Shown in pieces: positions 32,122 to 40,976 of a stretch of 49,204 bases of DNA (the stretch's first letter is position 1; the number at the start of each line of letters is the position of its first letter). Made by a program: the position numbers and the translations under genes. Below the pieces are notes generated by a model. That model was not told the DNA's origin and made no database searches. It saw only the letters and a list, made by a program, of their open reading frames with translations. Location of the stretch: positions 1 to 49,204 of the forward strand of contig NZ_JZRB01000026.1 of NCBI RefSeq assembly GCF_000964085.1. The letters are read 5' to 3'. This stretch comes from Luteibacter yeojuensis (GTDB lineage Bacteria > Pseudomonadota > Gammaproteobacteria > Xanthomonadales > Rhodanobacteraceae).

Positions 32122-34302
32122 TCACGTCGCGCGGAGCAGGAACACCCCGAAGGCCGGGCCTTCCGATATCCACTGCTGCTCCACGCCCCAGCCGGCTTCA
32201 GCGGCCAGCGCCGCGAAACTTTCCGGCGTGAACTTGTGCGAGTTCTCGGTGTGGATCGTTTCGCCAGCGGCGAAATCGAAGCGCTGGCCGGCGACGGTGG
32301 CCGTCTGCGCCACCGTGCTTTCCAGGTGCATCTCGATGCGTGAGCGCGCCGCGTTCCATACGGCGCGGTGCGCGAACGCCCCTACGTCGAAGTCGCCGCC
32401 CAGTTCACGGTTGATGCGGACCAGCACGTTGCGATTGAACGCCGCGGTGACGCCGTCGGCATCGTCATAGGCTGCCAGCAGCACGTCGACGGCCTTCACC
32501 TGGTCGGCACCGACGATGAAACGTGCGCCCGGGCCCAGGCGGCGGCGTACCGCGCGCATCAGTTCCACGGCTTCCGCCGGCTCGAAATTGCCGATGGTGG
32601 AGCCGGGGAAGAACGCGACCACCGGCTTGCCGGCCAGCGCGTCCGGCACCTCGATGCCCACGGTGAAATCCGCGACCACCGGCATGATCGCCAGCGATGG
32701 GTACGCCGGGCGCAGGCGTTCGGCCGCGCCCTGCAGCGCATCGGGGCTGATATCCACCGGCACGTAGGCCGACAGCGAAGGCGCGGCATCGAGCAACAGC
32801 CGCGTCTTGTCGCTGGCGCCACTGCCAAGCTCGAGCAACACGGCGCCGGGCGGGATAGCCGCTGCGAGCGCCGGCGCGATCGACGCGAGCAACGCCGTCT
32901 CGGTGCGGGTCGGGTAATACTCTGGCGTCTCGCAGATCGCTTCGAACAACGCGGAGCCCGCGCCGTCGTAGAAATACTTCGGCGAAAACGCCTTGGGCGA
33001 TGCGGACAGGCCCGCCAGCGTATCGCGCAGGAACGCCTGGCGCCCTTCATCCTCTTGCACCGGCGCGAGATCGCGCGCAAGGCGCACGCCCGCGAACATC
33101 CAGCGCTGCCCGGGGCGGTAGAAGTTGCGGTACGACGGCCGTGAGTGCCCCGGCGGTGTCGCCATGGCGCCACCGCGCAGCACCATCTGGCCGTTCATGA
33201 ACTTGCCGTTGTATTCGCCCACCGCATCGTCGGCGGCGCGGAACCCGGGGTACGGCGCATACGCGCTGGCCGTCCACTGCCACGCCGTATCGTCCACCTG
33301 GTCGAGGTCGTGGCGGCTGCGCACGGCGTGTTCCCACTCCGCCTCGGTAGGCAGCCGGGCGCCCGCGAAGCGCGCATAGGCCTCCGCTTCGTAATAGCTG
33401 ACGTGCACCACGGCGGCATCCGGGTCCACTGCCTGCCAGCCACCCGGCGTCATGTGGAACCACGTATCGCCTTCGCGCTGCCAGTAGGCCGGCGCATCCC
33501 AGGCCTCGGCCTGGCACTGCGCCCAGCCATCGGAAAGCCAGAGCTCGGGGCGGCGGTAGCCACCCAGCGCCATGAAGGCCAGCCACTGCCCGTTCGTCAC
33601 CAGCCGGTCGGCGAGCTCGAACGGCTCCAGCCACACCGTGTGGCGCGGCAGTTCGTTGTCGAAGGCGAACGGTTCGTCGGTGGCGCCGATGCGCACCGGG
33701 CCGCCCGCGACGCGGCGGAAACGCCCCGCCGGGCCAGCGGCCGTGGCGGGCCACGCCGGGTCGAAGGCCGGCTTCAGCGGCGACTGCGCGAAAAGGTGTT
33801 GCACGTCCATCACCAGCAGTTCCTGGTGTTGCTCCTCGTGCGCCAGGCCCAGCCTGAGCAGGGCTTCGCGCTCGGCATCAAGCCCCGCCGCGATGAAACG
33901 GCGCATGTGCGCGTCGACGTGTGCGCGGTAAGCACGCACCTGCTCGACGCCGGGCCGCGTGACCAGGCCACGCATGGGCCGCGGATGCCGGGGGCCGACG
34001 GCTTCGTAGTACGAATTGAAGAGATAGCCGTACGTCGCGTCGAACACCTCGTAACCGGGTACGTTCGGGCCAAGCAGGAAGGTTTCGAAGAACCACGTGG
34101 TGTGCGCGAGGTGCCACTTCGCCGGGCTGGCGTCGGGCATCGACTGCGCCTGCATGTCTTCGGGTTGAAGGGCAGCGACGAGGGCGTCGGTGCGCGCGCG
34201 TACCGCGTCGTAGCGTGCGGCGGGGGAACGCGGGCCCGCGGATGCCGCCGTGGCGGCGACGCCCGCGGTGCCCGTGGTACAGGTATCGAGGATGGCTTGC
34301 AT
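32122..34302 (-). CDS. egtBD: EgtB-EgtD fusion: ergothioneine sulfoxide synthase / histidine trimethyltransferase
   Basis: One uninterrupted frame of 726 residues containing two enzymes of ergothioneine synthesis. Residues 1-411 are EgtB: a DinB-like part with the iron ligands WHLAHT (His64/His67) and HEEQHQE (His155, His159), then the FGE-sulfatase domain (ARLPTEAEWEHAVRSR, GQMVLRGGAM, RWMFAGVRLARD). A linker of about 10 residues leads into EgtD (about 421-726: FLRDTLAGLSASPKAFSPKYFYD, PEYYPTRTE, SAM site VLLELGSGASDKTRLLL). EgtD trimethylates histidine to hercynine, and EgtB forms the C-S bond with cysteine or gamma-glutamylcysteine. The start at 34302 is chosen because conserved sequence begins there. 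No EgtA, EgtC or EgtE gene is close by. Confidence 0.93.
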   Translation of the reverse strand: MQAILDTCTTGTAGVAATAASAGPRSPAARYDAVRARTDALVAALQPEDMQAQSMPDASPAKWHLAHTTWFFETFLLGPNVPGYEVFDATYGYLFNSYYEAVGPRHPRPMRGLVTRPGVEQVRAYRAHVDAHMRRFIAAGLDAEREALLRLGLAHEEQHQELLVMDVQHLFAQSPLKPAFDPAWPATAAGPAGRFRRVAGGPVRIGATDEPFAFDNELPRHTVWLEPFELADRLVTNGQWLAFMALGGYRRPELWLSDGWAQCQAEAWDAPAYWQREGDTWFHMTPGGWQAVDPDAAVVHVSYYEAEAYARFAGARLPTEAEWEHAVRSRHDLDQVDDTAWQWTASAYAPYPGFRAADDAVGEYNGKFMNGQMVLRGGAMATPPGHSRPSYRNFYRPGQRWMFAGVRLARDLAPVQEDEGRQAFLRDTLAGLSASPKAFSPKYFYDGAGSALFEAICETPEYYPTRTETALLASIAPALAAAIPPGAVLLELGSGASDKTRLLLDAAPSLSAYVPVDISPDALQGAAERLRPAYPSLAIMPVVADFTVGIEVPDALAGKPVVAFFPGSTIGNFEPAEAVELMRAVRRRLGPGARFIVGADQVKAVDVLLAAYDDADGVTAAFNRNVLVRINRELGGDFDVGAFAHRAVWNAARSRIEMHLESTVAQTATVAGQRFDFAAGETIHTENSHKFTPESFAALAAEAGWGVEQQWISEGPAFGVFLLRAT

Positions 34303-34319
34303 GCGTGGGCTCCGGCGGC

Positions 34320-34697
34320 TTAGTCGGGCGTGTGCTCGATCGTCACGCGGTCGGGGTAGAAGGCGAGGTGGCCGCGAATGGCGGCGACCGCCTCGCTTGG
34401 CGTCTCGTAGGTCCAGATGGCGTTCGTGGCCCGTTCGCTGTCGCCAGGCAGGCTGTAATACGCGGCCTCGCCCTTGTACGGGCACCAGGTGGTGCTGGTC
34501 GAGCGGCGCAAGGCCGCCATGTCGGCGTCCTCCCGCGGCAGGTAGAACACGGCGGGGTAGCTGGCCTCCTTGAGGCTCAGCGCGCGCCGCGTGGTCGCGA
34601 TAATGTGTTCACCATCACGCACCACCACCCGCCCGCGGACGGGCGTGATGCTGATCGGGTGGTCGGGGCCGGGGATCCTGACGGGGCGGGAGGACAT
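34320..34697 (-). CDS. DUF427 domain protein
   Basis: A 125-residue protein covering a single DUF427 domain. Family features seen are VRGRVVVRDGEHIIATTRRAL, PAVFYLPREDADM, TWCPYKGEAAYYSL and AIWTYETPSEAV. The fold is a small beta-tent; function is unknown. It lies 17 bp upstream of egtBD on the same strand with a GGAG ribosome site, so the two are very probably co-transcribed, suggesting a link with ergothioneine or redox protection. The 128 bp upstream of it contain a small GGCA-CAAA-TGCC hairpin and may hold the promoter of this pair. Confidence 0.88.
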   Translation of the reverse strand: MSSRPVRIPGPDHPISITPVRGRVVVRDGEHIIATTRRALSLKEASYPAVFYLPREDADMAALRRSTSTTWCPYKGEAAYYSLPGDSERATNAIWTYETPSEAVAAIRGHLAFYPDRVTIEHTPD

Positions 34698-34825
34698 CGC
34701 ACTCTCCTTCGTGGCGGGCGGTCAGGCCAACCATCGTGGGACCACGACGGGGCCATGCCAAGCCAACAAACTGGAAAAGGTGAAATGTCCCGCAGGCACA
34801 AATGCCGGGATTGGCGATTCCTGAC

Positions 34826-35908
34826 CTACGCGGGCCGGGTGAAACGGTAGTGGCACACGCCCCATTCCGAGCCGCCGGCGTAGCCGAACAACTCCGCGCA
34901 CGCCATCCAGAACATGCGCCAGCGCTGGAACCACAGGCGCGCGGCGGGGCCATAGGCCTCGGCGAGCACGGCCATCACCGCCGCCTGCTGGCTATCCTGC
35001 CGGGCCAGCCAGTGGTTGGCGGTACGCTCGTAATGCGTGCCATCGAGCACCCAACGGCCCTCGATGCGCAGGTCGTCCTGGAACCACAGCAGCGTATCGG
35101 CCGCGGGCATCAGGCCGCCGGTGAAGAAGTGCCGCGCCATCCAGTCGCCATCGCCGTCGGTATCGAACGGGTACATCAGCGTGCGGTGGGTGAAGATGTG
35201 CACGAATAGCTTGCCGCCGGGTTTCAGCCACCGGCCGATGCGGCCCAGCAGGGTGGCGTAGTTGCGCATGTGCTCGAACATCTCGATCGAAACGCAACGG
35301 TCGAAGTCGTTGTCCCGCAGGCTCAGGGTGTTCACGTCCGCGGTGATGACCTGCACGTTGCGCAGGCCAAGCGCGGCGCAACGGGCTTCGATATGCCGGC
35401 GCTGCGGCGCGGAATTGGAGACGGCGGTGATGCGTGCGTTCGGGTAGCGCTGGGCCATCCACAGCGTGAGCGAACCCCAGCCGCAGCCCAGCTCGAGGAT
35501 GGCCTGGCCATCGGCCAGCTCCGCCCGCTCGCCATAGAGGGCAAGCATCGCCTCCTCCGCTTCGTCCAGCGTCATGTCCGGGCGCGGGTAGTAGCAGCTG
35601 GAATACTTCAAGCGCGCGCCCAGGCACAGCTCGAAGAATGCCGGCGGCAATTCGTAGTGCTGGCCGTTGGCGGCATCGGTATGGATGGCGACCTCGCTGT
35701 GGCGCAGCGATGCGATGAGGTCCTGGTACCGCGCCGCCTCGGCCTCGACGCCGCCGCGATGCCCGTCGGCCAGCCGCTGCGCGCACATCCGCCGTATACC
35801 CAGCCGCACAAGCGCATCAGGCAGGTGGCCGCGTTCGGCCAGGCCGAGCAGGCCCGGGGCCACGTCGTCTTCGCGGGCGTAGCCCGTGGTGCTGGCGATG
35901 GTAGTCAT
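34826..35908 (-). CDS. Cyclopropane-fatty-acid-synthase-like SAM methyltransferase (second copy)
   Basis: A 360-residue methyltransferase of the CFA synthase superfamily. SAM-binding motif I is AILELGCGWGSLTLWMA (about residues 136-152), with SIEMFEHMRNY and KLFVHIFTHR further on. The lipid-site loop reads LKYSSCYYPRPDMTLDEAEEAML. It is diverged from the neighbouring Cfa and shorter. The start at 35908 overlaps the DUF1295 stop by 4 bp, and a much longer open frame upstream runs through that gene out of frame. It is the last gene of the lipid operon. It probably methylates the double bond of a phospholipid acyl chain or a modified product of it. Confidence 0.88.
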   Translation of the reverse strand: MTTIASTTGYAREDDVAPGLLGLAERGHLPDALVRLGIRRMCAQRLADGHRGGVEAEAARYQDLIASLRHSEVAIHTDAANGQHYELPPAFFELCLGARLKYSSCYYPRPDMTLDEAEEAMLALYGERAELADGQAILELGCGWGSLTLWMAQRYPNARITAVSNSAPQRRHIEARCAALGLRNVQVITADVNTLSLRDNDFDRCVSIEMFEHMRNYATLLGRIGRWLKPGGKLFVHIFTHRTLMYPFDTDGDGDWMARHFFTGGLMPAADTLLWFQDDLRIEGRWVLDGTHYERTANHWLARQDSQQAAVMAVLAEAYGPAARLWFQRWRMFWMACAELFGYAGGSEWGVCHYRFTRPA

Positions 35909-36693
35909 GCGTCCTCGCGCGAGTGCTTGGGGAACCAGGGGAAAAACATGGGTGTATCGCGTTGGTAGCGTGCGTATTCCTCGCCGCGCGTGCGCAAGGC
36001 CTGCTTCTCGGTCAGCGGCACGCCGCTCAGGAAGCGCACGAAGAGGAACATCACCACCGGTCCCGACCACGCCAGCCACGCCAGCGGCGAGCCGATGGCG
36101 AGGAACACGTAAGTGAACCAGTGCACGCACTCGAAGAAATAGTTCGGGTGCCGCGAGTACCGCCACAGGCCCTCGCGGCAGGTCTTGCCCTTGTTTGCCG
36201 GGTCGGCACGGAACCGCGCGAGCTGGCGGTCCGCCAGCGATTCGCCGGCGACACTGCCGACCCACGTCAGCACCGCCACCACCGCCCAGCCACCCGCGCC
36301 TTCCGCGTTCGCGGCCACCGCGATGAAAGGCACGGCGAACAGGCCCACCAGGAACGCCTGGAACTGGAAGAACGCGAAGAACTTGCCCTGGTGGCCGCCC
36401 CAGTGCTCGCGCAGCGCCCGGTAACGGCCATCCTCCGCTTCGCCGCGTACACGCCGCCACAAGTGCAACGCCAGCCGCGCGCCCCATGCGCCGCCCAGCA
36501 CGGCCAGCAATACACGCGGCAGCGGCGCGCCCTGCCCCACGAGCGCCGTGAACAGCGCGGCGACGCCCAGCCCCGCGGCCCACAGGGCATCGACGATGCC
36601 GGCGTTGCGCTTGCGCCACTGCCACGCCCAGCCGCCGGCCATCACCCACGCGGCCACGAGCCAGAGGGTGAGCAAGGTGGGGAAGGTGTTCAT
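35905..36693 (-). CDS. DUF1295 integral membrane protein (steroid 5-alpha-reductase-like)
   Basis: A 262-residue membrane protein with six to seven hydrophobic segments. The C-terminal CREGLWRYSRHPNYFFECVHWFTYV block is diagnostic of DUF1295 and related to isoprenylcysteine methyltransferase and steroid reductase families that use NADPH or SAM. In M. tuberculosis the homologous Rv0446c lies in the SigK locus with a CFA-type enzyme. Here it sits between two CFA-like genes with 4-bp overlaps on both sides. A reductase acting on methylene or methyl-unsaturated acyl chains is a reasonable inference, not proven. Confidence 0.9.
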   Translation of the reverse strand: MNTFPTLLTLWLVAAWVMAGGWAWQWRKRNAGIVDALWAAGLGVAALFTALVGQGAPLPRVLLAVLGGAWGARLALHLWRRVRGEAEDGRYRALREHWGGHQGKFFAFFQFQAFLVGLFAVPFIAVAANAEGAGGWAVVAVLTWVGSVAGESLADRQLARFRADPANKGKTCREGLWRYSRHPNYFFECVHWFTYVFLAIGSPLAWLAWSGPVVMFLFVRFLSGVPLTEKQALRTRGEEYARYQRDTPMFFPWFPKHSREDA

Positions 36694-37925
36694 GGCGACG
36701 TGCCCGGCCGGGCGAACAGCAGGTGCGACACGCCGATGGAGCGCTCGAGGAACCCGCCCTCGCAATACGCGAGGTAGAACTCCCACAGCCGCAGGAACCG
36801 CTCGTCGAAGCCTTGCGCGCGCGCCTCCGCGCGCGAGGCCATGAAGCGTACGCGCCACGCGTGCAGCGTGCGCGCGTAGGAGAGCCCGAAATCGGCCTGC
36901 CGCATCAGGGCGAGGTCGCTGGTCCGCGCCTTCGCGGCGAGCATGGCGCTGATCGAGGGGATGAAGCTGCCCGGGAAGACATAGCGTTTGATGAAGTCCA
37001 CGGCGCTCAGGGCCTGCTCGTAACGGTGGTCCTCGATGGTGATGGCCTGCAGCAGGGCTTGCCCGCCCGGGCGCAGCAGCGCGCCAAGCTTGCCGAAATA
37101 CGTGTCCAGGTAGGCCGCGCCGATCGCCTCGATCATTTCGATCGACACCAGCTTGTCGTACTGCCCTGTGAGGTCGCGGTAATCCTCCAGCAGCAGCGTG
37201 ACCCGGTCGCCCAGCCCCGCCTCGGCCACGCGCTGCGTGGCCAGCGCGTGCTGCTCGCGCGAGATCGTGGTCGTGGTGACATGGCAGCCGTAGTGCCGCG
37301 CGGCGTGCAGGGCGAAGCCACCCCACCCCGTGCCGATCTCGACGACGCGATCGCCGGGCTTCAGGTCAAGCCACTGGCATACGCGATCGAGCTTGCGCCG
37401 CGACGCTGCCTCGAGGGTGTCGTCCTCGCCTTCCCACAGCGCCGACGAATACATCAGGTCGGCCGACAAGAACAGGCTGAAGAAGTCGTTGCCCAGGTCG
37501 TAGTGCGCCGCGATATTGCGCCGGCTGCCATCGCGGGTGTTCCGGCGCAGCGCCGCCCACGCCTGCATGGCCCAGCCACCTACCCGCGCCATGCCGCCTT
37601 CCATGCCATCGAGCAGGTCGCGGTTGCGCACCAACAGGCGCACCAGGCCCACCAGGTCGTCGCAGGCCCAGTGGCCATCCATGAAAGCCTCGCCCGCACC
37701 GACGCTGCCGTTGCCAGCCACGGTGCGGTAGAACGCCATGTCGTTGACCGTCACATGGACCACGCGCGGGTCGCGCGCGTCGCCCAGCGAAAGCGTGCCA
37801 AGGGCATCGGTGATGACGAGGCGCCCTTCGCGCAGGGGCGCCATGCGCGCCAGCAACTGGCGGCGCAGGAACCGCAGGCCACGGCCCACCGGTGCGTGGG
37901 CGGCGTCATTGGCGATGGCGTTCAT
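36690..37925 (-). CDS. cfa: Cyclopropane-fatty-acyl-phospholipid synthase-type methyltransferase
   Basis: A 411-residue CFA synthase family enzyme. It has an N-terminal lipid-binding region and the conserved IAAHYDLGNDFFSLFLSADLMYSSALW block, SAM motif I VVEIGTGWGGFALHAA (about 192-207), SIEMIEAIG and FIKRYVFPGSFIPS. The position of the E. coli Cfa active-loop Cys (YSC) is Ser here (YSS), as also in the second copy. The linked DUF1365 and FAD oxidoreductase genes mark the subfamily that includes UfaA1 (Rv0447c) rather than stand-alone Cfa. The product may thus be a cyclopropane, methylene or methyl-branched chain. It overlaps DUF1365 upstream by 20 bp and DUF1295 downstream by 4 bp. Confidence 0.92.
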   Translation of the reverse strand: MNAIANDAAHAPVGRGLRFLRRQLLARMAPLREGRLVITDALGTLSLGDARDPRVVHVTVNDMAFYRTVAGNGSVGAGEAFMDGHWACDDLVGLVRLLVRNRDLLDGMEGGMARVGGWAMQAWAALRRNTRDGSRRNIAAHYDLGNDFFSLFLSADLMYSSALWEGEDDTLEAASRRKLDRVCQWLDLKPGDRVVEIGTGWGGFALHAARHYGCHVTTTTISREQHALATQRVAEAGLGDRVTLLLEDYRDLTGQYDKLVSIEMIEAIGAAYLDTYFGKLGALLRPGGQALLQAITIEDHRYEQALSAVDFIKRYVFPGSFIPSISAMLAAKARTSDLALMRQADFGLSYARTLHAWRVRFMASRAEARAQGFDERFLRLWEFYLAYCEGGFLERSIGVSHLLFARPGTSP

Positions 37926-38694
37926 AAAGCCCCTTCGGCGCATGGCCTGGATGGTCATGGACAGGGTTGCGCTTCAGCCACAGGCGCAACGCCTCGATAT
38001 GGATGGCGCCGATGACCTTGGCGGTCATCAGCGGGTAGCGCCACAGCACGCGCGCCAGCGACGCCCCCGTGAGCGACCGGCGCGAAAGCGCCAGGTGCGC
38101 ATCGAACTCGCGTTCGCCATCACGCAACACGTCCATGTGCACGCCCAGGCGCGCGCCCGGTTGCGTGAAGCGCCAGCGATACGTGCGCTCCATCGGCATA
38201 AAGGGCGAGACGTGGAACGCCTTCGCGAACGTCGCATCGATCGCATGGCCGTCGGTGCCGGTAGCCGCCTGCACGTACGCGTGGCGTTCGCGCCACGGGG
38301 TGTTGGTGATCTCGGACAGCACCGCCGCCAGCGTCTCGCCATCGGCCTCGTAGCAGTAATAGAAGCTCACGGGGTTGAACACGTAGCCGGCGTAGCGCGG
38401 GTGCGCCAGCAGCCGCACGGGGCCCGCCGGCCGTCGGCCCAGGGTGTGCGCCACGCGATCGCGCACGGCATCGGCCAGCGGCACCTCGGGGGCGCCGAAG
38501 TAATCGGCCCGGCGGAATTCGGCGAGGTTGCGGCGGTTGGCCGACCAGAACCAGCGGCCGGCGAACACCGCGTCCACCTCGTCAAGGTCGAGCCACAGCT
38601 GTGCCATGCGGTAGCGGAACGCGTGCGGATGCGGCGCGTGGCGCCGGTGGGTCACGATGCCCTCGTACACGGCGCTGGCGAAACGCTCGCTCAT
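37906..38694 (-). CDS. DUF1365 domain protein
   Basis: A 262-residue cytoplasmic protein of the DUF1365 family. Visible signature: YEGIVTHRRHAPHPHAFRYRMAQLWLDLDE at the start, then YAGYVFNPVSFYYCYEADGETLAAVLSEITNTPWRERH and AFHVSPFMPMERTYRW. The protein is found almost only with FAD-oxidoreductase and CFA genes (M. tuberculosis Rv0448c), so it likely serves the same lipid modification, perhaps as a partner; no catalytic residues are established. Starts inside the oxidoreductase stop by 4 bp. Confidence 0.9.
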   Translation of the reverse strand: MSERFASAVYEGIVTHRRHAPHPHAFRYRMAQLWLDLDEVDAVFAGRWFWSANRRNLAEFRRADYFGAPEVPLADAVRDRVAHTLGRRPAGPVRLLAHPRYAGYVFNPVSFYYCYEADGETLAAVLSEITNTPWRERHAYVQAATGTDGHAIDATFAKAFHVSPFMPMERTYRWRFTQPGARLGVHMDVLRDGEREFDAHLALSRRSLTGASLARVLWRYPLMTAKVIGAIHIEALRLWLKRNPVHDHPGHAPKGLYERHRQ

Positions 38695-39953
38695 GCCGCC
38701 ACCGGCCGCATGCCGACGACGCGTTCGAATGTCGCGGCCATGTCCATGGCACTGCGGATGCCATCCTCGTGGAAGCCCCAGCCCCAGTACGCCCCGGCGA
38801 ACCAGGTGCGGCGGTGGCCCTGGATCTCGCCGCGGCGCGCCTGCGCCTCGACCGAGGCATGCGAATACACCGGGTGATGGTAGACCATGCGGCGGAGCAC
38901 CTTCGACGGATCGATCGCGTCGCCGCGGTTGAGGGTCACGACGAAGGGCTGGGGCGACTCCACGCGCTGCAGCAGGTTCATGCAATAGCTGACGGTGCAT
39001 GCCTCGCCCGGCGTCGCGGGTACCCAGGCGTTCCAGGCGGCCCAGGCCCTGCGCGAGCGGGGCAGCACGCTGGCATCGGTGTGCAGCACGGTCTCGTTAG
39101 CCTGGTAGCGCATGGCGCCAAGCACGGCACGCTCCAGCGGGTCGGCATCGGCGAGCAGCGCAAGCGCCTGGTCCGAGTGGCAGGCCAGCACCACTTCGTC
39201 GAACGCCTCGGTGCCACGCGTGCTGGTGACATCAACGCCGTTCACGTGGCGGCGCAGCGCGTGCACGGGGGTGGAAAGATGCTCGCGCACCTTCCAGCGC
39301 GCGCGCAGGGCGTCGACGTAGCGTGCCGAGCCGCCCGTGACGACGCGCCACTGCGGCCGGCCGGAAACCTGCAGCATGTGGTGGTTCGCCATGAACTGCA
39401 CCAGGTACTTCGCCGGGAACCCGAGGATGCCCGATGACGGCGACGACCACAGCGCGCAGGCCATGGGAACGAGATGCTCGTCACGGAACATCGCCCCATA
39501 ACCGCCTTCCGCCAGGTATTCGCCCAGCGTGGGGCCCGGGCCCTCCACGGCGAGCAGCGCCGGCGCCTCGCGGTAGAAGCGGAACAGGTCGCGCAGCATG
39601 CCGTGGAACCGCGGCGAGACAAGGTTCCGGCGCTGGCAGAACAATCCATTGAGCGAGGTGGCGTTGTATTCGAGGCCCGTGGCCTCGCTACGCACCGCGA
39701 AGCTCATGGTGGTGGGCTGCGTGGCGACGCCCAGTTCCTCGAAGAACGCCGTGAGAAGCGGATAGTGCACGGGGTTGTGCACGATGAAGCCGGTATCGAT
39801 GTCGTACGTGCGCCCGGCCTGCGCCACGCGGTGCGTGTGCACGTGGCCGCCGAGGTAATCGCCCGCCTCGAACAGTTCCACGTCATGGTGGCGCGACAGC
39901 ACCCAGGCGGATGCCAGCCCCGCGATGCCTGACCCGACGACCGCCACGCGCAC
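38691..39953 (-). CDS. FAD-dependent oxidoreductase of the CFA/DUF1365 cluster
   Basis: A 420-residue flavoprotein with amine-oxidase/phytoene-desaturase architecture. The N-terminal Rossmann motif is VAVVGSGIAGLASAWVLS (Gly8, Gly10, Gly13), with FEAGDYLGGH following. The C-terminal FAD contact region is TWFAGAYWGWGFHEDGIRSAM. The start is a GTG at 39953, chosen because it leaves a minimal lead to the Rossmann motif. Rv0449c of M. tuberculosis and flavoproteins linked with furan and branched fatty acids in other bacteria are of similar type. It likely reduces or dehydrogenates the acyl chain worked on by the CFA enzymes. It follows the desaturase gene by 3 bp. Confidence 0.9.
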   Translation of the reverse strand: MRVAVVGSGIAGLASAWVLSRHHDVELFEAGDYLGGHVHTHRVAQAGRTYDIDTGFIVHNPVHYPLLTAFFEELGVATQPTTMSFAVRSEATGLEYNATSLNGLFCQRRNLVSPRFHGMLRDLFRFYREAPALLAVEGPGPTLGEYLAEGGYGAMFRDEHLVPMACALWSSPSSGILGFPAKYLVQFMANHHMLQVSGRPQWRVVTGGSARYVDALRARWKVREHLSTPVHALRRHVNGVDVTSTRGTEAFDEVVLACHSDQALALLADADPLERAVLGAMRYQANETVLHTDASVLPRSRRAWAAWNAWVPATPGEACTVSYCMNLLQRVESPQPFVVTLNRGDAIDPSKVLRRMVYHHPVYSHASVEAQARRGEIQGHRRTWFAGAYWGWGFHEDGIRSAMDMAATFERVVGMRPVAA

Positions 39954-39956
39954 GGC

Positions 39957-40907
39957 TCAGCGCCCCATCTTCGCCACGACCCACCCCGGGATCGGCTTCA
40001 GGTCGCTGACCAGGCCCAGCTTCGACATCAGCCACAGGCCATACCAGGTCACGTCCACTTCCCACCAGCGAAAACCCTGGCGGACGGAACCGGGGAAGAA
40101 ATGGTGGTTGTTGTGCCAGCCTTCGCCAAACGTGATCAGGGCCAGCCATGCGTTGTTGCGGCTGTCGTCGCGCGTGGCGAAGCGGCGCCTGCCGAAGCGG
40201 TGTGCCAGCGAGTTGATGGTGACGGTGGCATGGAACAACACCACGGTGGAAACGAAGAAGCCCCACGCCAGCATCTGCCAGCCCGTGGTGCCCAGGCCGG
40301 GCGCGACGTGCTCGAGCAGCTTGCCCAGGCCGAACAGCGCCACGGCCAGCAGCACCGGCACGGCGGTATCGAAGCGGTCGAGCCAGCGCAGTTCGGGGTA
40401 CTTCGCGAAATCGGGCACGCGCTCCAGGTTCGTGCGGAAACCGCGGGGCGTCAGGAACCACCCGGCGTGGCTCCACAGGAACCCGTGCACCGTGGGCGAA
40501 TGCGGATCCTGCGCGGTATCGGCATGGCGGTGGTGGTGGCGATGGTGGGCGGCCCACCACAGGGGGCCACGCTGCACGCACGAGGCACCGATGACGGCGA
40601 AGACGAACTGCACGGCGCGTGGCGCGTGGAAGGTACGGTGCGAGAAGTAGCGATGGTAGAAGCCGGTGAGCGCGAACATGCGCACGGCATACATGGCGGC
40701 GGCGACACCCAGGGCAACCGCGGATACGCCTGTCCAGAAGACCATGATGCAGGCCAGGTGCATCGCGACGAACGGGGCCGCCCGCAACCAGTCGATCCGG
40801 TCAGCCTTCGCATCGTCGGCCGGGGTCGCGTCGGTGGTATCGACCCAGCGCCGCAGCGCGGCGGCAAGCCGTGGCGGACGGGCATCGATGGCGGTATCGG
40901 GTCGCAT
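39957..40907 (-). CDS. Fatty-acid (acyl-CoA type) delta-9 desaturase
   Basis: A 316-residue membrane desaturase. The three histidine boxes are present: HRYFSH (85-90), HHRHH (121-125) and WHNNHH near residue 266. Four hydrophobic segments frame them. It would introduce a cis double bond in a saturated acyl chain with O2 and an electron donor, so it can supply the unsaturated substrate needed by the two CFA-type methyltransferases downstream. It is unusual to find an aerobic desaturase inside this cluster. It lies 69 bp after the periplasmic hypothetical on the same strand, so an internal promoter is possible. Confidence 0.93.
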   Translation of the reverse strand: MRPDTAIDARPPRLAAALRRWVDTTDATPADDAKADRIDWLRAAPFVAMHLACIMVFWTGVSAVALGVAAAMYAVRMFALTGFYHRYFSHRTFHAPRAVQFVFAVIGASCVQRGPLWWAAHHRHHHRHADTAQDPHSPTVHGFLWSHAGWFLTPRGFRTNLERVPDFAKYPELRWLDRFDTAVPVLLAVALFGLGKLLEHVAPGLGTTGWQMLAWGFFVSTVVLFHATVTINSLAHRFGRRRFATRDDSRNNAWLALITFGEGWHNNHHFFPGSVRQGFRWWEVDVTWYGLWLMSKLGLVSDLKPIPGWVVAKMGR

Positions 40908-40976
40908 GGGCCTGCCTCTGCTTGGTCTATCGGGGTATACGAGCGAACCCGCGCGGCGGATGCACGCCCACGGGCC

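Noticed and set aside
34303-34485. A longer egtBD start extending into the DUF427 gene
   Set aside because: The added 61 residues are Arg-rich, non-conserved and overlap DUF427; the ATG at 34302 fits EgtB.
34826-36649. A single long 607-codon methyltransferase gene running through the DUF1295 region
   Set aside because: The extra N-terminal part is the wrong frame of the DUF1295 gene; conserved methyltransferase sequence starts at 35908, with a 4-bp overlap like the other junctions.
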